From Owenia fusiformis (lineage: Eukaryota > Annelida > Polychaeta > Sabellida > Oweniidae), in contig CAIIXF020000001.1 in assembly GCA_903813345.2 (NCBI GenBank), positions 44,843,885 through 44,907,884 on the forward strand: DNA of 64,000 nucleotides. The letters run 5' to 3'. The notes under the pieces were generated by a model. The model was not told the DNA's origin. It did not search any database and was given only the letters and a program-made list of their open reading frames with translations. Position 1 is the first letter of the stretch. Each line of letters opens with the position of its first letter. A program made the position numbers and the translations under genes. Shown here piece after piece: positions 50,401 through 61,444 of this stretch.

Positions 50401-53400
50401 GGATAACTGAGAGAGTCGAAGATGTGCTTGGCAAATCCAGTAAACCCAGCTTCAGGAAACCAGGTTTACTGTTTGTTTCTGTTGACACCTGTGCAAAACT
50501 GCATTCGTAATCCATACCACAATGAACAGGAGGTTAACAGTCAAACCCAGGTTTGCTAGTCCCTTATTAGATTTTCGTATCACAGACCAGGGTTCGAGGC
50601 TATTCCAGGCCATAAAATATAAAAGAATCGCTTAATCAGAAAATTGTTTGTGTTATCTACCAAGACATTAAACAAATATGAAATAGTACTTATTATGAGT
50701 GGTCTAAAATAGGCAGAGTTAGAAGACCCCTTATACTCATTCTGTCTCTATTTCTACATTAGATAATGGAAGAGGAGTCCCCTTTGCATTTGTTCGACTT
50801 CGCCTCTTAAAAGAGAGCTTTGTCTTTGGAATTTATAACAAGACTCTGCACGCAGGGGAGAAGTCGAAAAATCCCAGAATTCAAGATTGGACCCTGTTTT
50901 CATATAAAGATGACATGGTTTTTTGCAAAGGTAAATTTGGAGAGCAGCAAACCTGGTTTTGAGGGTGCAATCTATGCCAATGAGTGCTTCTGGGATAAAT
51001 GGACAAAAATTGGATGGATCAAATACTGTACGATTGAATGGACCGATTACTTTTAAAATCTTATTCAAATCTTTGCTCCTAACTATTTCTGTTAGATAAC
51101 AATGCTTTCTAATGAACTTACTGTATTTCACTGGCAGCTTCAACTGTCTTTCTGATGGTATCCCCTTTCCTGAAAATTCAAACAAATGCTTAAATATTTT
51201 CTGCCACGTTTTGTTAACATATCTACAGGTAAACTAAAATTAATTAATACTTTTTACCAATGGTTCTGGGTTTATTATTCTAGACCTGATTACTTTTGGG
51301 CATGCTTTGTAAACTGTAAGATGACTGGCTAAATGTGGAAATTTGCATTGGATTACAGATTTTTCTAGTTGATCTTACTCCATCCCATAATAATAAAGTG
51401 GCTCAGCCTGTAACACAATATACACCTGAACTGAAAACACCAAAATTAACTGAAACTTTTCACAATATTCTCTCAAAATTGCACCATCAAGTTCTAACAA
51501 GGCATTAACATGACAAAATGTCACCACCTTGTTGCTCACAATATTATGTGTTCAAGTCTTTTTGGCGGTGACTAAAAACATTCTTTTCTGTAAATGTCTG
51601 AAAAATTGGTATAACAATAAAAGAAAAAGGCAAATATGTATTCAGGCAGTTAGAGCATTTAGACATATGGAGTTCTAAGTATGGATTATTACTTTTGATA
51701 CTGCATGCGCATATAGTGCATGTATGTACTTACGATGTCGTAATGTCTGCACTCGAACCATTGAGATCCTCTTCATCAGTCATTGCTGAGCTAAAATGAA
51801 AATTTAAAGAGGTGTCATTTTTATACCAATTCTCATATTCTTTGATGTTAGGGTACTATTCTTTGTTTTATACCATTCTAAGTGTCTTCTTTGCACCTCA
51901 ATTTAATTTTCAAAAATTGGGAAAATCTAATTTAGCACTAAAATTGTCAAATTCAAGATCCACCCCTGCAAATCACTCTGTTATGTCTCTTTTGAGACTT
52001 AATATTAATGAAGAGTCTCATCTGAATTCCCCATGGAAAAAATGACTATTTTAGAGGGAATCTGCATTGGCATTAATTTTATCCATGTAGTTTTGATCAG
52101 GGAGGTGGTACTCTTTAAATTCTGAAGGATATGGAGTGAAGCATTCCACGTTTAAAATGCCTCATTCCTCATTTCTTGGATTGCTCCCATGACATATTTC
52201 CTTCATCAGAAGTTTGAAAACTGATTCCACTGAGCTTTTGGTTATGAGGATGGCCTTATGTCCTAGGGCATTTTCCCAGTGAAGGCTGTAAGAATCATCT
52301 ATCCCAGTCATGTAATTGCTACTGTGGTGCTTTCTCAGAAAATAAAATAATTGACTAAATATTGTCTGAGATTATATATGATCCTACATTGAATCACTGA
52401 CATTAGATTCCCATGGTAAAATGAAATAAATAGATAATTATATTGAATTATCAAGTCCAGAACCAATCAAATAGTAGAAGCTTTAATCTTGAGGTATTAA
52501 CTAAATAATGTTTGGGGAACATCTGTGCCAAGTTTCAAGAAGATTGGTCTAGTAGTGACATTACTTCTGGATCACCTTGTATGTTGTTATTTATAGAATA
52601 TTAATTACCTGAATGGGTAGCGAGTCTTCATCACTTCAATATCACTATTGCTGTCACTGTCACTTTCTTCATCATTCACTGGAATACACTTGCAAAAAAG
52701 TCTTATCTGTCCTGGTATTAATTTAGCATCCAGATATTTTCGTAATGAAAAAACACCATCCACTGCATCCTCTACACTTCGCCCAGTAATGTCTGTCAGT
52801 GTTAGATTATAACAGTTTACATTTCCAATCATTATATTTAGACCCTTGGGAAATAATGCAGCTTTCACCTGTTGAAGAATATCATGGTAAGAGTCTTGTG
52901 TTCCACAAGTTAGCTGAATAAAGTTTTTATCTCCTAATGGAGACTTCACTAATGTAAGCTTTGACTTTTCTGATGCGGAGGCTACATAAAGACCAAACTG
53001 TACCACTCTCGAACTTTTCAACGGTCTTCCCATTTTTTCAGTTTTGGATTGTGTGCTGCTCATCATCATCTTCAGCAACTTTTGTCGCCTATCATCTGGA
53101 AAGTAGGATACATACTTTTACCACAAAGAATAACTTATTTTAGCTTTATTAAAGGTCATTTATTCTTTACTAGTTATGAATACTATGGGGACGGTTAGGG
53201 GACAATGACCCATGAATTAAACATTAATTTACATGATCAGTTCACTTTCACAAGTAATGGTGATTTAAAGTACTGACCCTCAGAACCCTAAATACTCCAA
53301 ACTTATTGGTGCAAAATAATTCAAGTATAAAACATTAATGTTCATGACCAGTTCACTTTTGGATGCTTGTAACCTAATTCAAGTGCAGCATAATGTTTTA

Positions 53401-56400
53401 CTTATTCTCTTTATTTGATTGATATTAAGTAAATAGCAGGAGCACTTGGCCATGTAAATAGTGTTGTTGGGTTAGGTCAATATTTCACTGTTCGTCAAAA
53501 AACGTAATTGATTTAGCAAGGTTTTAACCCCCCTCCCCCTTCTCACAAAAGTCAAAATGTTGTTTCGTGTACAGTGTTAAAGAATCAAAATGTTGATTTG
53601 CATGCAGTGTACAAGTACAACCCCAGCACACAATATCTGCTTCTGCTATAAACACATATCAAATTCTCTATCATATCTGTTGTATATTAAATGATCATAC
53701 CATTGCAGAAGATGAAACTCTGAAATCAATGTCTGTCACCTAATTAAACAAGGCATTAACATGGCAAAATGTCACCACCTAAAAAATTGGTTAATTTAAA
53801 GCAAGTTGAAAAAAGACCGTTTTGACCTTGGGAAGGTCATTGAAGGTCAAATCTGAAATCTTAAGTCAGATTTGAGCTTCTGAGGTCTTGTAGATGACTT
53901 TGAAATTTTGAAGCAAGTTAAAAAAAGACCTTTTTGACATTAAGAACTTTATTGAAGGTCAAATCTCAAATCTAAAGTCAGATTTGAACTTCTGAGAACT
54001 TGTATATGATTTAGAAAACAATTTAAGTCAGTCTAAACAGTATTTGTTAAGTTATTGGAAGTTGTAAGAATCTGTTACAGACTCCAACCACCAACCGCCA
54101 TCACAAAAAAACGGAGACCATAACAATATGTCAACACTTTTTGGTGGTGTCATAACAGGGATTTACACCCTCCCCCCTTACATAATTAATTACGTTTTTT
54201 GACGCACACTGAAACATTGACCTGACCTCTTAAGCAATTTAAAGTACTCGCAACCTTGAATACTCCAAACTGGTGCAAAATACTTCTTGTATTTAAAACA
54301 TACATGATCAGTTCACTTTGGTATGCATAACAATTTTTAAATCATAGGGTTGAAGGATTGTATCAGATTAGCCATTGGTATATTCGCTAGAAAATCAACT
54401 AGTATTGATGTAATATTGTAAACATATACATGTTGGTAATAGCACAATCAGTTCAAGTTATTACCTGATTACAGCAGTAATATATTTTAAAGATCTCAAA
54501 TGAAATGATTTAAAGTAAACACTCAGAAACCTAAATACTCCATACTGGTGCAAAATAGATCACATATTTTAACATTTGTTTACATGATCAGTTCACTTTT
54601 GGAAGCATGTAATCTAATTTCAGAGCAGTTTAATGTGTTACCAATGATCATTAGTCTTATGATGGTAACAGATATCTATCATATCTGGAGCGTGTGGCAA
54701 TGTACAGAGTATCTAAGTGATGGTGAATTGAAGTACTCACAACCCTCAAGTTCCGAACTGGTGCAAAATATTTCACATCAATTTACATGATCAGTTTCCC
54801 TTTCAATATGTAACACTAGATCTGATTATATCTCTTAAACATCTCAAACATACTCAGAACCCTAAATACTCCATACTGGTGCAAAATAATTCAAATATTT
54901 AACATTAATTTACATGACCAGTTCACTTTTGGAAGCATGTAACCCAATTTCAGAGCAGCTGTTGCAGCATGTTGATAAATAGATAGCTGGAGCACATTTC
55001 TTGAATTTAACATGTAATATAAATAAGTAAGAAAATCTATTGCAAGGGCGGAATTGCTTGATTGCTATGTTATTTCAAGGATACACGTTTTTAAAAAGGG
55101 CTAACTATGCTACAGAAGCCAAATAGCTGGCAGTTGAGCCCAAGTTTTTATAGAATGAACATCAAAGTTATGAATTGATGCTATGGTATTTTATGAAATT
55201 ATAACTCAGATAGAATTTAGTTCTTTTCAAAGGATATGATATAGATTCAGTCAATGTGCACATTTAAATATAGGTCATAAGTTAGTTAGGATAAGTTAAA
55301 AAGCATTACAAAAGTCCAAACAAAGATAGAAGAATTCAAAACACAGACAAAGGAATTTACCTTGTCCCAGTTCTACTACAAGGAGACAACATAGATGGTA
55401 CAGGTAATATTACATATATGTAACACCACTTTACATGTTGATCAGTAGGTGTAATGTGATATATTTTAAACATCTCAAACACACAGATTTAAAGTACATA
55501 CTCAAAATCCTAAATACTCCATACTGGTGCAAAATATGTAATAGTCATGTAATTCAGTATTTGTTAATATGACTAGTCCACTTTCGGAAGCATGTAACCT
55601 ATTAGCCTACATGCAAGTAGAAATAATCTTGATTTACATCATTAAATATTCAAAATTCAGTCGATGTGATACCATATTGAAATCTACATGTGGTAACAAA
55701 AACAGTTAATCAACTTTCAAAATTTAATTTTCTTTGAAAATGTGACTTCTAGGTCGGGGAGATTCCCCATAGAGCCCATGTTATAAAATCACAAAAAGTG
55801 AATGATGTCTTTTCATTTAGTGGACAGATAGTGGACAGATAATATTTTGCTTTACTTGACATTTTTTTCATTTGTATAACTATCAGATACATAAGGGTTA
55901 TATGAAAATTATTCGACCAGAACAGATGGATATTTAAGTTTAAGGGCACTTTCTGCTATACCTGCCATGCTATTTACGCCGAATTAGCCACCTGGTGGTG
56001 AAACTGGTTACTAGTTATTACTACCTACTTGCATCTGGGTAATTCCAGTGCAGCATAATGTGAAACTAATACTCCATTAGTTTAATTATGGTAAATAATT
56101 ACACAGAGTACACAGCCATTTAAAAAGTACTTGAGCAAAGATGGTTCAAAGTACCCAAACCCCCAATTACTCCAAACTGGTGAATGGTGCAAAATAATAC
56201 ACTCATTTGACATTGATTATAAACAAATACTTCTATACAAATTATAAAAGTGCTACTGTTAAAAGTGTACAGTGTACCTGTATATCCAAATAAATAATAA
56301 ATACCTGAAGACACACTACCACTACTAGTGCCTGGACTGGTATTTGGTGTTGGTTGGCATTTTACACCACAGTGACAGCAAAAGTTTCCCACAGCTGGTT

Positions 56401-56422
56401 TCCCACAGCCAGTGCAAAACAT
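44473..56422 (-). CDS. HECT-type E3 ubiquitin ligase with N-terminal zinc ribbon, 11 coding exons, 592 aa
   Basis: Coding exons, in transcript order: 56422-56305, 53095-52609, 51790-51734, 51169-51122, 50303-50256, 49748-49698, 47539-47243, 46345-46236, 45864-45722, 45381-45204 and 44714-44473. Every junction has GT-AG borders and agreeing phase, and the frame ends in TAA. Residues 3-21 form a zinc ribbon (CTGC...CCHCGVKC), followed by a Ser/Thr linker, an alpha/beta region with no clear match, an acidic Ser/Asp patch, then a HECT domain from about 270. The N-lobe has IEVMYDGENAKDLGGPRREL; the C-lobe has LTIEFYD and PTSSTCTNTFRLPYY, with C559 the predicted thioester cysteine. It would pass ubiquitin from an E2 to a target. 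The C-lobe is typical in length, though the extreme C-terminus lacks a plain acidic-hydrophobic tail. Exons 4 and 5 are a tandem duplication. It is the second gene of the 26 kb transposon. Confidence 0.85.
45012..45161 (-). repeat. GTCACCACC repeat, internally deleted copy in a HECT intron
   Basis: CAAGGCATTAACATGCAAAA and GTCACCACC form the left edge, and CATAACAATATGTCATCAC and GACATAAAA the right edge, in inverse orientation to the copy at 40627. The middle units are missing. It lies in the last intron of the HECT gene. Confidence 0.6.
47787..48732 (-). repeat. GTCACCACC repeat, interrupted copy in a HECT intron
   Basis: An inverse copy starting CAAGGCATTAACATGACAAA and ending TTTTTGGTGGTGACATAA, in the intron between HECT exons 6 and 7. 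A 501-bp TA-flanked element (48128-48628) splits it. Without that insert it is about 445 bp. Confidence 0.7.
48128..48628. mobile_element. TA-flanked MITE nested in a repeat, with AATAAACGCCC motifs
   Basis: The tips CCGGAGTTTCTTGCGAATAG and CTATTCGCGAGAAACTCCGG are inverted matches with one mismatch, flanked by TA (48126-48127, 48629-48630). The sister repeat at 53748-54155 shows the empty site (AACAGTATTTGTTAAG), so the TA duplication and both borders are certain. AATAAACGCCC or its inverse recurs about ten times along the element in both orientations. Non-coding, 501 bp. Confidence 0.85.
49468..49654. repeat. GGAC-type dispersed repeat, copy 3 (short)
   Basis: The left end GAGTAGCAAATCCCACCAAA and right end CGAACTTTGTTCGGTGGGAT enclose only about 190 bases, with GGACGGACAGACGG as the tetranucleotide tract. 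It lies directly beside HECT exon 6. Confidence 0.65.
49878..50094. repeat. dispersed repeat ending in GGCTACGGGCCTG, second copy
   Basis: The right end CCTGGCTACGGGCCTG matches that at about 13,590. The left part is more decayed. It contains C- and T-rich runs and lies in the HECT intron between exons 5 and 6. Confidence 0.45.
50256..51169 (-). repeat. tandem exon duplication in the HECT gene
   Basis: The 48-bp exons at 51122-51169 and 50256-50303 encode near-identical peptides (GDTIRKTVEAASEIQ and EDTIRKAVEGASDIQ). Both begin after TTTTCAG and end before GTAAGTTCATT, and the intron sequence beyond the donors (TTAGAAAG in transcript sense) is also shared. The two are in the same phase, so either can be skipped or included without breaking the frame. 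Duplication of an exon with its flanks is the simplest explanation. Confidence 0.8.
51497..51572 (-). repeat. GTCACCACC repeat, very short copy
   Basis: CAAGGCATTAACATGACAAA and TGTCACCACC, then after about 30 bases TCTTTTTGGCGGTGACT. Only the two ends remain. It lies in the intron between HECT exons 3 and 4. Confidence 0.55.
53276..56210. repeat. array of at least seven decayed copies of a ~100-bp unit in HECT intron 1
   Basis: The unit contains ACCCTAAATACTCCATACTG, GTGCAAAATA, TTTACATGATCAGTTCACTT and GGAAGCATGTAA. Copies start near 53276, 54243, 54508, 54723, 54848, 55490 and 56140, all in the same orientation and 110-700 bases apart. The best pair (54508 and 54848) are close to identical over about 110 bp. 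The spacers are also partly alike. The array spans the whole intron between the zinc-ribbon exon and the next exon. It has no reading frame. Confidence 0.7.
53748..54155 (-). repeat. GTCACCACC repeat, intact-length inverse copy
   Basis: It starts CAAGGCATTAACATGGCAAA and TGTCACCACC and ends TTTTTGGTGGTGTCATAA, without the insertion found in the 47787 copy, and so supplies that copy's empty site. It interrupts the array of unit repeats in HECT intron 1. Confidence 0.7.
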
Positions 56423-56459
56423 GTCTGTAAAACAAAAATTTCATTAATCTGAGAATAGT

Positions 56460-57384
56460 GGTAGTTTAGAAAATACATCACCAATAAAATGCATGATGGG
56501 GCTCCCGTAGGATAATTGCAGCATGCACAATTTACCTATTTCTAATCACATTTCCACATATATGCGAATATGCTCACTATTTCTTTGCATTATTTAGGAC
56601 CATAGACGAGAAAACCCTGTTTCGAAATCTGAGGGGGCCCCCGATTGAAATCGTGAAAAACTTTGCAAATTTAATCACTTATTCTGGACGTTTTAATTCA
56701 AACGGTTTAATATCTTAAAATAAAATAATGTCAGCAGATGTGGTTGTCACAAATCGAGCTAATTTAAAGTTTAAATGTCATTGGAGATAAAGTTTCTTAT
56801 TTGTGTCATGGAAAATCCTGAACTTCCAGATTGGGATTTACCAAATTAAATAAACGGCTTTATTAGATTCTAGCCACATTTACAATTTTACCGGCAATCA
56901 TCTAAATGATTGATTTAACTTCTGGTATCAGTAAAACCCTAAATCATTCGAAATTCAAATGTAATTGGTCGTAATTGGCATCCATGGTATTGCCAAAACA
57001 AGATGGCTGCAGGTCCAGATAGAATTCAAAATGGAGGGAGTTTGTATTAATTCACGGTATTTGTTTGTGAATTAAAGCTAATGATGGTCTGTGTAAAATT
57101 TAATTAATGTGTATACAGTATGCACAAAAGTTGAACAAAGGGTCGATCAGACTCAATCTTACTTGAGTGTGATAATTGGTTACGTAACAAAGCTTTACTG
57201 CATGGTCATGGTGTATTCTACTCTATTTTTATGCATGCTTCCAGGCCTATGCTGCTTATACTGCATGTTTACTAGTATTTTAGAAAATGTGAATAAAAAT
57301 TGGTAATTTAAAATTGTATATGTTGTATTTACCCTTCAGGAACCCCAAAATGCATTTTATTAGTGATGTATTTTCTAAACTACC
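56460..57384. mobile_element. TIR element with 9-bp duplication (MULE-like) next to the HECT start exon
   Basis: The ends GGTAGTTTAGAAAATACATC (left) and its inverse (right) agree over about 35 bp with one or two mismatches. The flanks GAGAATAGT (56451-56459) and GAGAATGGT (57385-57393) form a 9-bp duplication with one difference. 925 bp, no transposase. It lies 36 bases upstream of the exon that holds the HECT start codon, within the 5' UTR intron. Its tips differ from the 9-bp-duplication element at 1196-2030. Confidence 0.75.
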
Positions 57385-57930
57385 GAGAATGGTACATCCT
57401 TCCAAGCATGTATTAGTACCATAAATTAAAGTATAAATGTCATTGGTCATTTCAAAATATATGGTACATTGTCATCATAGCCAGTCAATTATACTTTACA
57501 TGGCAAATGTAAATTTTGCCTAATCACCGGTAAATTATATCAATTCATTCAACTCACTTAATCATCAATTCACACATAGCTAGGCAAAGTGTGTCAGATT
57601 CCAGCCAATCCGAACAGAGTATTTTTACATGACAGCAGTGCATGAAATAATCAACAATAACGCATTTGTTGTGTATAGGTCACCAGTATGATATTCACCC
57701 GGTCCTGGGGTAACACCTACTGGTGCACTGATATGCTGCATGGTGAAATGTGTCTATAGGCAAAGGCAACGCAAGACAAAATATTTTGGAAAATATTCAA
57801 TCAGACATTCTTTTTTCAGACCCAATGTCATATTTGGATAAGATTTACAATTCCTGTGATCGTGCCACATATAACGCCACGCGATTACGTGTTGATTTTA
57901 AACTGAATTTGCAATGAAAACGATCGGGGA

Positions 57931-57968
<38 letters not shown>

Positions 57969-58436
57969 CGAAGATCTGGTACTTTCATTTCTCACATGTT
58001 TGATAGCGGGTCATTAACTCTTAGCCTATTATCCATGTCTTATTTTTCACAAAAAAAACTCAGAGGAACCCCGCAGAATTCCAGCAGAATTGGCTTTTTT
58101 CTTTGCAGAATTCACTAATTTCACTTGCAGAATTCAGTATTTTAACTCACGGAAAACTGGGGGGAGTGCCCTAGGCCCGGGAGGTTCACTGTATACAAAA
58201 TTCAGCGGGTTCCTAGGCTGAACCCTCAAATATGATCAATATGTTCCCATACCAATCTGTTAAATTTCAATGTGTTCCCATACTGACAAAAATAATGCCC
58301 CAAAGCACACCAAATGTCCAAATATAAGACCATTGCCATACCACATGTCCAGATGTAAGACTAAGGCCATTTAAAATGTCTAAAGCCCCGAGAAGAAGGC
58401 AGATCTTTGAGGAAAACGATCCAAAACAACCTCAAA
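57385..58436. other. part of the HECT 5' UTR intron, including a poly-T run
   Basis: A run of about 36 T lies at 57933-57968, between GATC and CGAAGATC. It may be the A-tail of a minus-strand retroposed sequence, but no SINE or LINE body was recognised beside it. A block near 58,170-58,210 (GGGAGGTTCACTGTATAC) is mirrored near 59,395-59,425 and resembles 62,285-62,345, suggesting that the GGAC-type repeat copy 4 landed in another old element. Confidence 0.45.
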
Positions 58437-59174
58437 CTAGAAAACTGCAACTCCGCGAAGTAGCAAATCCCAACGAACAATATATCAATTACCAAATTAA
58501 TTCCAATCAGTCATAGAATTGAAAAATTTAGATTTTATGATTGCGAATTCCTGAAAGGCAGCCATTTTGAATTTTCTGAGGTACAAATCTGAAAAATAAT
58601 ACCATAATTGTGATCTACTCTAAAATTCCTTCAATTTGAGTATAATATAGGCATACTTTGAAGGGATCGCAAAATTATTGCGAAATCCAACATTAGGCGG
58701 CCATTTTGAATTTCACGAGGTCTGAATCTGAAAAAAGATACAATCAACTCTAAATTGCCTTTCATTTGAGTATAATAAAGCTATACTTCAGAAATACCTC
58801 AAAATTAACGAATATTTCTGTTTTCCTGACCCCCCATACACGGCCCCAGGGGGTCAGCATGAAAAACAAGGAATATATGTGAAATAAATAGATGTTGTGA
58901 ATATACTACCAAAATTTCAAACAAAAATATTTATTACTTTGGTTTCGAATGAAAAATTCATGATTTTTACGAAAAAGTCTAGTCATTTTTAAAGCGGCGG
59001 CCATCATGGAAAATTTTTTTTTGGGTAAAACTATTCACCAATATACATCGTTCCACCAAATATGAAGAAAATCCGTCAACTGGTATTTGAGTTATCTTCC
59101 GGACGGACGGACGGACGGACTGACAGACGGAGGGCTTCACTATATCCCTACAGAACTTCGTTCGTTGGGATAAT
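58437..59174. repeat. GGAC-type dispersed repeat, copy 4
   Basis: The left end AACTAGAAAACTGCAACTCC leads to GCGAAGTAGCAAATCCCA; the right end is AGAACTTCGTTCGTTGGGAT. A short (GGAC)n tract lies at about 59100-59120. Its interior (58,560-58,990) differs from copies 1 and 2, so the family has interchangeable interiors. Confidence 0.65.
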
Positions 59175-59754
59175 TAAGGATATGTGTAACTACTAGACCA
59201 ATGCCATACACAAGTGAGAGGCAATGTATTTTCCATGACCATTCTCATACCAGGAGTGGAAAAATCTGACCATTGCCATACCTCAAATCATAATTTAGGG
59301 GGCATTCTCATTCCAGATCCTAAAAATTGGGTCCATTGCCATACCAAATGTCAAAAAAGGGACCCCACATGAGCCGAGGATCCCCCCCGTCAAGGTTTAT
59401 ATACAGTGAACACCCCAGGCTAGGAGCCCTGGCCCTGTGTCTAGTATTCAGTCAGTGAAACCCCTGCTCTAGCTAACCATCCCATTAAAAAAAATCAGGG
59501 TGATCAACTTTGGCCAAAAATCACTTGAACTGAGTTCTAAATTGTTGAAAAACTGCATGATTTTGAATGAATTTTTGTCCAGGCCGGTCTGAGGGGGGGT
59601 GATGCACACGTGGTTCACGTCATGTCTGGCTTTTGAATGGTTTATCTGTAAAGTGCAACATCTACGTTATTTTGAACAAACAGATTGCCTTACAAAGGTA
59701 AAATATATAAAAGATAGTCCACTAGTATAGACAACTAGGCCTACATATACTCAC

Positions 59755-59842
59755 TTTTCTGCTTGACAATTCCCGCTTCCTTCACTTCCGTTAATTTCAA
59801 CCGTGACACGCCACATAAAGTTTTCCTTTACAGAAGACTTTT
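59755..59842 (-). promoter_or_regulatory. probable promoter block and 5' UTR exon of the HECT gene
   Basis: On the minus strand, the mirrored block (AAAAGTCTTCTGTAAAGGA, then GGCGTGTCAC) at 59842-59803 is followed by GC-richer sequence and a strong donor, AAAA|GTGAGT, with exon end 59755. A matching acceptor (TTTTACAG) lies at 56425-56426, two bases before the HECT ATG at 56422. This gives a non-coding first exon and a 3.3 kb UTR intron. The same block precedes the transposase at the other end, so both genes may be switched on together. The transcription start is not defined. Confidence 0.45.
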
Positions 59843-60530
59843 AAAAAATTTCAGACTTATCTAAAAATCTGAACTGACTTATGAATTTCCAAAATCAGTT
59901 TTGCAAAAAAAAATTGCAAAAATATTTCTAAAAAATTATTATAATTTCTATAAATCATTTTACATTTACATATTTGATTTTTGAAATCCTAAAATAGAGT
60001 CTAAAGTTTTAAGGATTTTCTAAAAGTGTTTTTTTATATATATTTTGAAATTAAAAAATTAAATTTTCAAATTACAAAAGTTACTTCAATTTTTATTAAA
60101 GTTTTTGAATTTTAAATAAGTGTTTTGCGAGTTTTCAAAAGTTATTTATGATTTTAAAAAACTATTTACATTTTTATTTAAGTTTTTAAATTTTCAATAA
60201 GTATTATGTGAGTTTTTATAAGTTAATTATGATTTTAAAAAACTATTTTTATTTTTATTAAAGTTTTTAAATTTTCAATAAGTATTTTGTGAGTTTTTAA
60301 AAGTTAATTATGATTTTCAAAAATAGAAATGAAAAAATGTCCCTTTTAAAGCTTCGTAGATTACAGTTAGACTCAGTCTATCTAGTTTGATTAGAGTCTG
60401 CTTTGAAGGATGTGTCTAAAGAAACTTTATTAATCCATTAATCCATAAACAAAACAAAAATAATTTGGCAAGGCAAAACAAACCTTATTATATCAGTTTG
60501 ATTAGAGTCTGCTATAAAGGAAGCATCCTA

Positions 60531-61444
60531 CACGGGATACTAGAGTATCCGCGTATATTGAGTATGACCGGTTCTAAGCTTACGAGTGTGACCGTATTTC
60601 TGTTCCTATAAACAGACGAGGTGAGTACTTGCTTTTTATGAACACTTTCGAACGTTTTCTTTTTATCCTACTTGTTCAATGAATGATACTTGGTATACTT
60701 ATAATGCCAGGCATATCACAAGGGGCCTTAATCAAGAGAAAACGTATTAATATTAGATTGAAGCCGTAAAATCCTAGTTTCCAGCATCTTTGATCAGTTT
60801 TTGTGTAACACAACGCAACTCCGAAGAGGATGACACATCTTATGTATAATATATAGCTAGATCTACGAATTAGTCATGAATATTTTAAATAATTTAGCCT
60901 GCTCTGTCCAAATATGATACATCTTTGAATTTTTGAGAATACGAATGTCACTGGTGCTCCATTATTGGAGAATACGATTGTGAAACAATCAGTGGGCCGT
61001 GTTACACTCGTTTCCATGACATTTCACAAGCGTATCCTCTGGGAAAAGATAAATCCTTCTCTTGCTCACTCTACGGGGATCATATAAACTGAGATTTGGA
61101 GATCTTGTTCAGGTTAGCCATAAAAAGGTTTGGGATTTGTTTTTTTCTACTGTGATATTAATGATTTGGCTCTAAGGCGAGAATTTTGTACTTTCTTATT
61201 GATATTCCATTATGAACAGTTACATTGCTAAAATAGCTCATGTTTAACATTTTTTTGTTACATGACTATTAAATACAGCATAAACTATATTCAACAAACA
61301 CAATTTCAAAAAGGATAATATAGAAGTTAACCTTTATTTTCCATTTTTAAGCAGCTGTGCCTCTCATGACTTTCCAAAACAGGTCATATTCGTAGCCTAA
61401 GAACCGGTCATACTCAATATACGCGGATACTCTAGTTACCCGTG
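60531..61444. mobile_element. TIR element with 6-bp duplication and CACGGG tips, in the right arm
   Basis: The tips CACGGGATACTAGAGTATCC and GGATACTCTAGTTACCCGTG are inverted matches over about 50 bp with few differences; the TATCCGCGTATATTGAGTAT stretch just inside is exact. ATCCTA stands on both sides (60525-60530 and 61445-61450). 914 bp, no transposase frame. A 6-bp duplication is unusual; I cannot assign the superfamily. Confidence 0.7.

Noticed and set aside
57933-57968. Poly-T run as proof of a retroposon
   Set aside because: No SINE or LINE body and no target duplication could be identified beside it.
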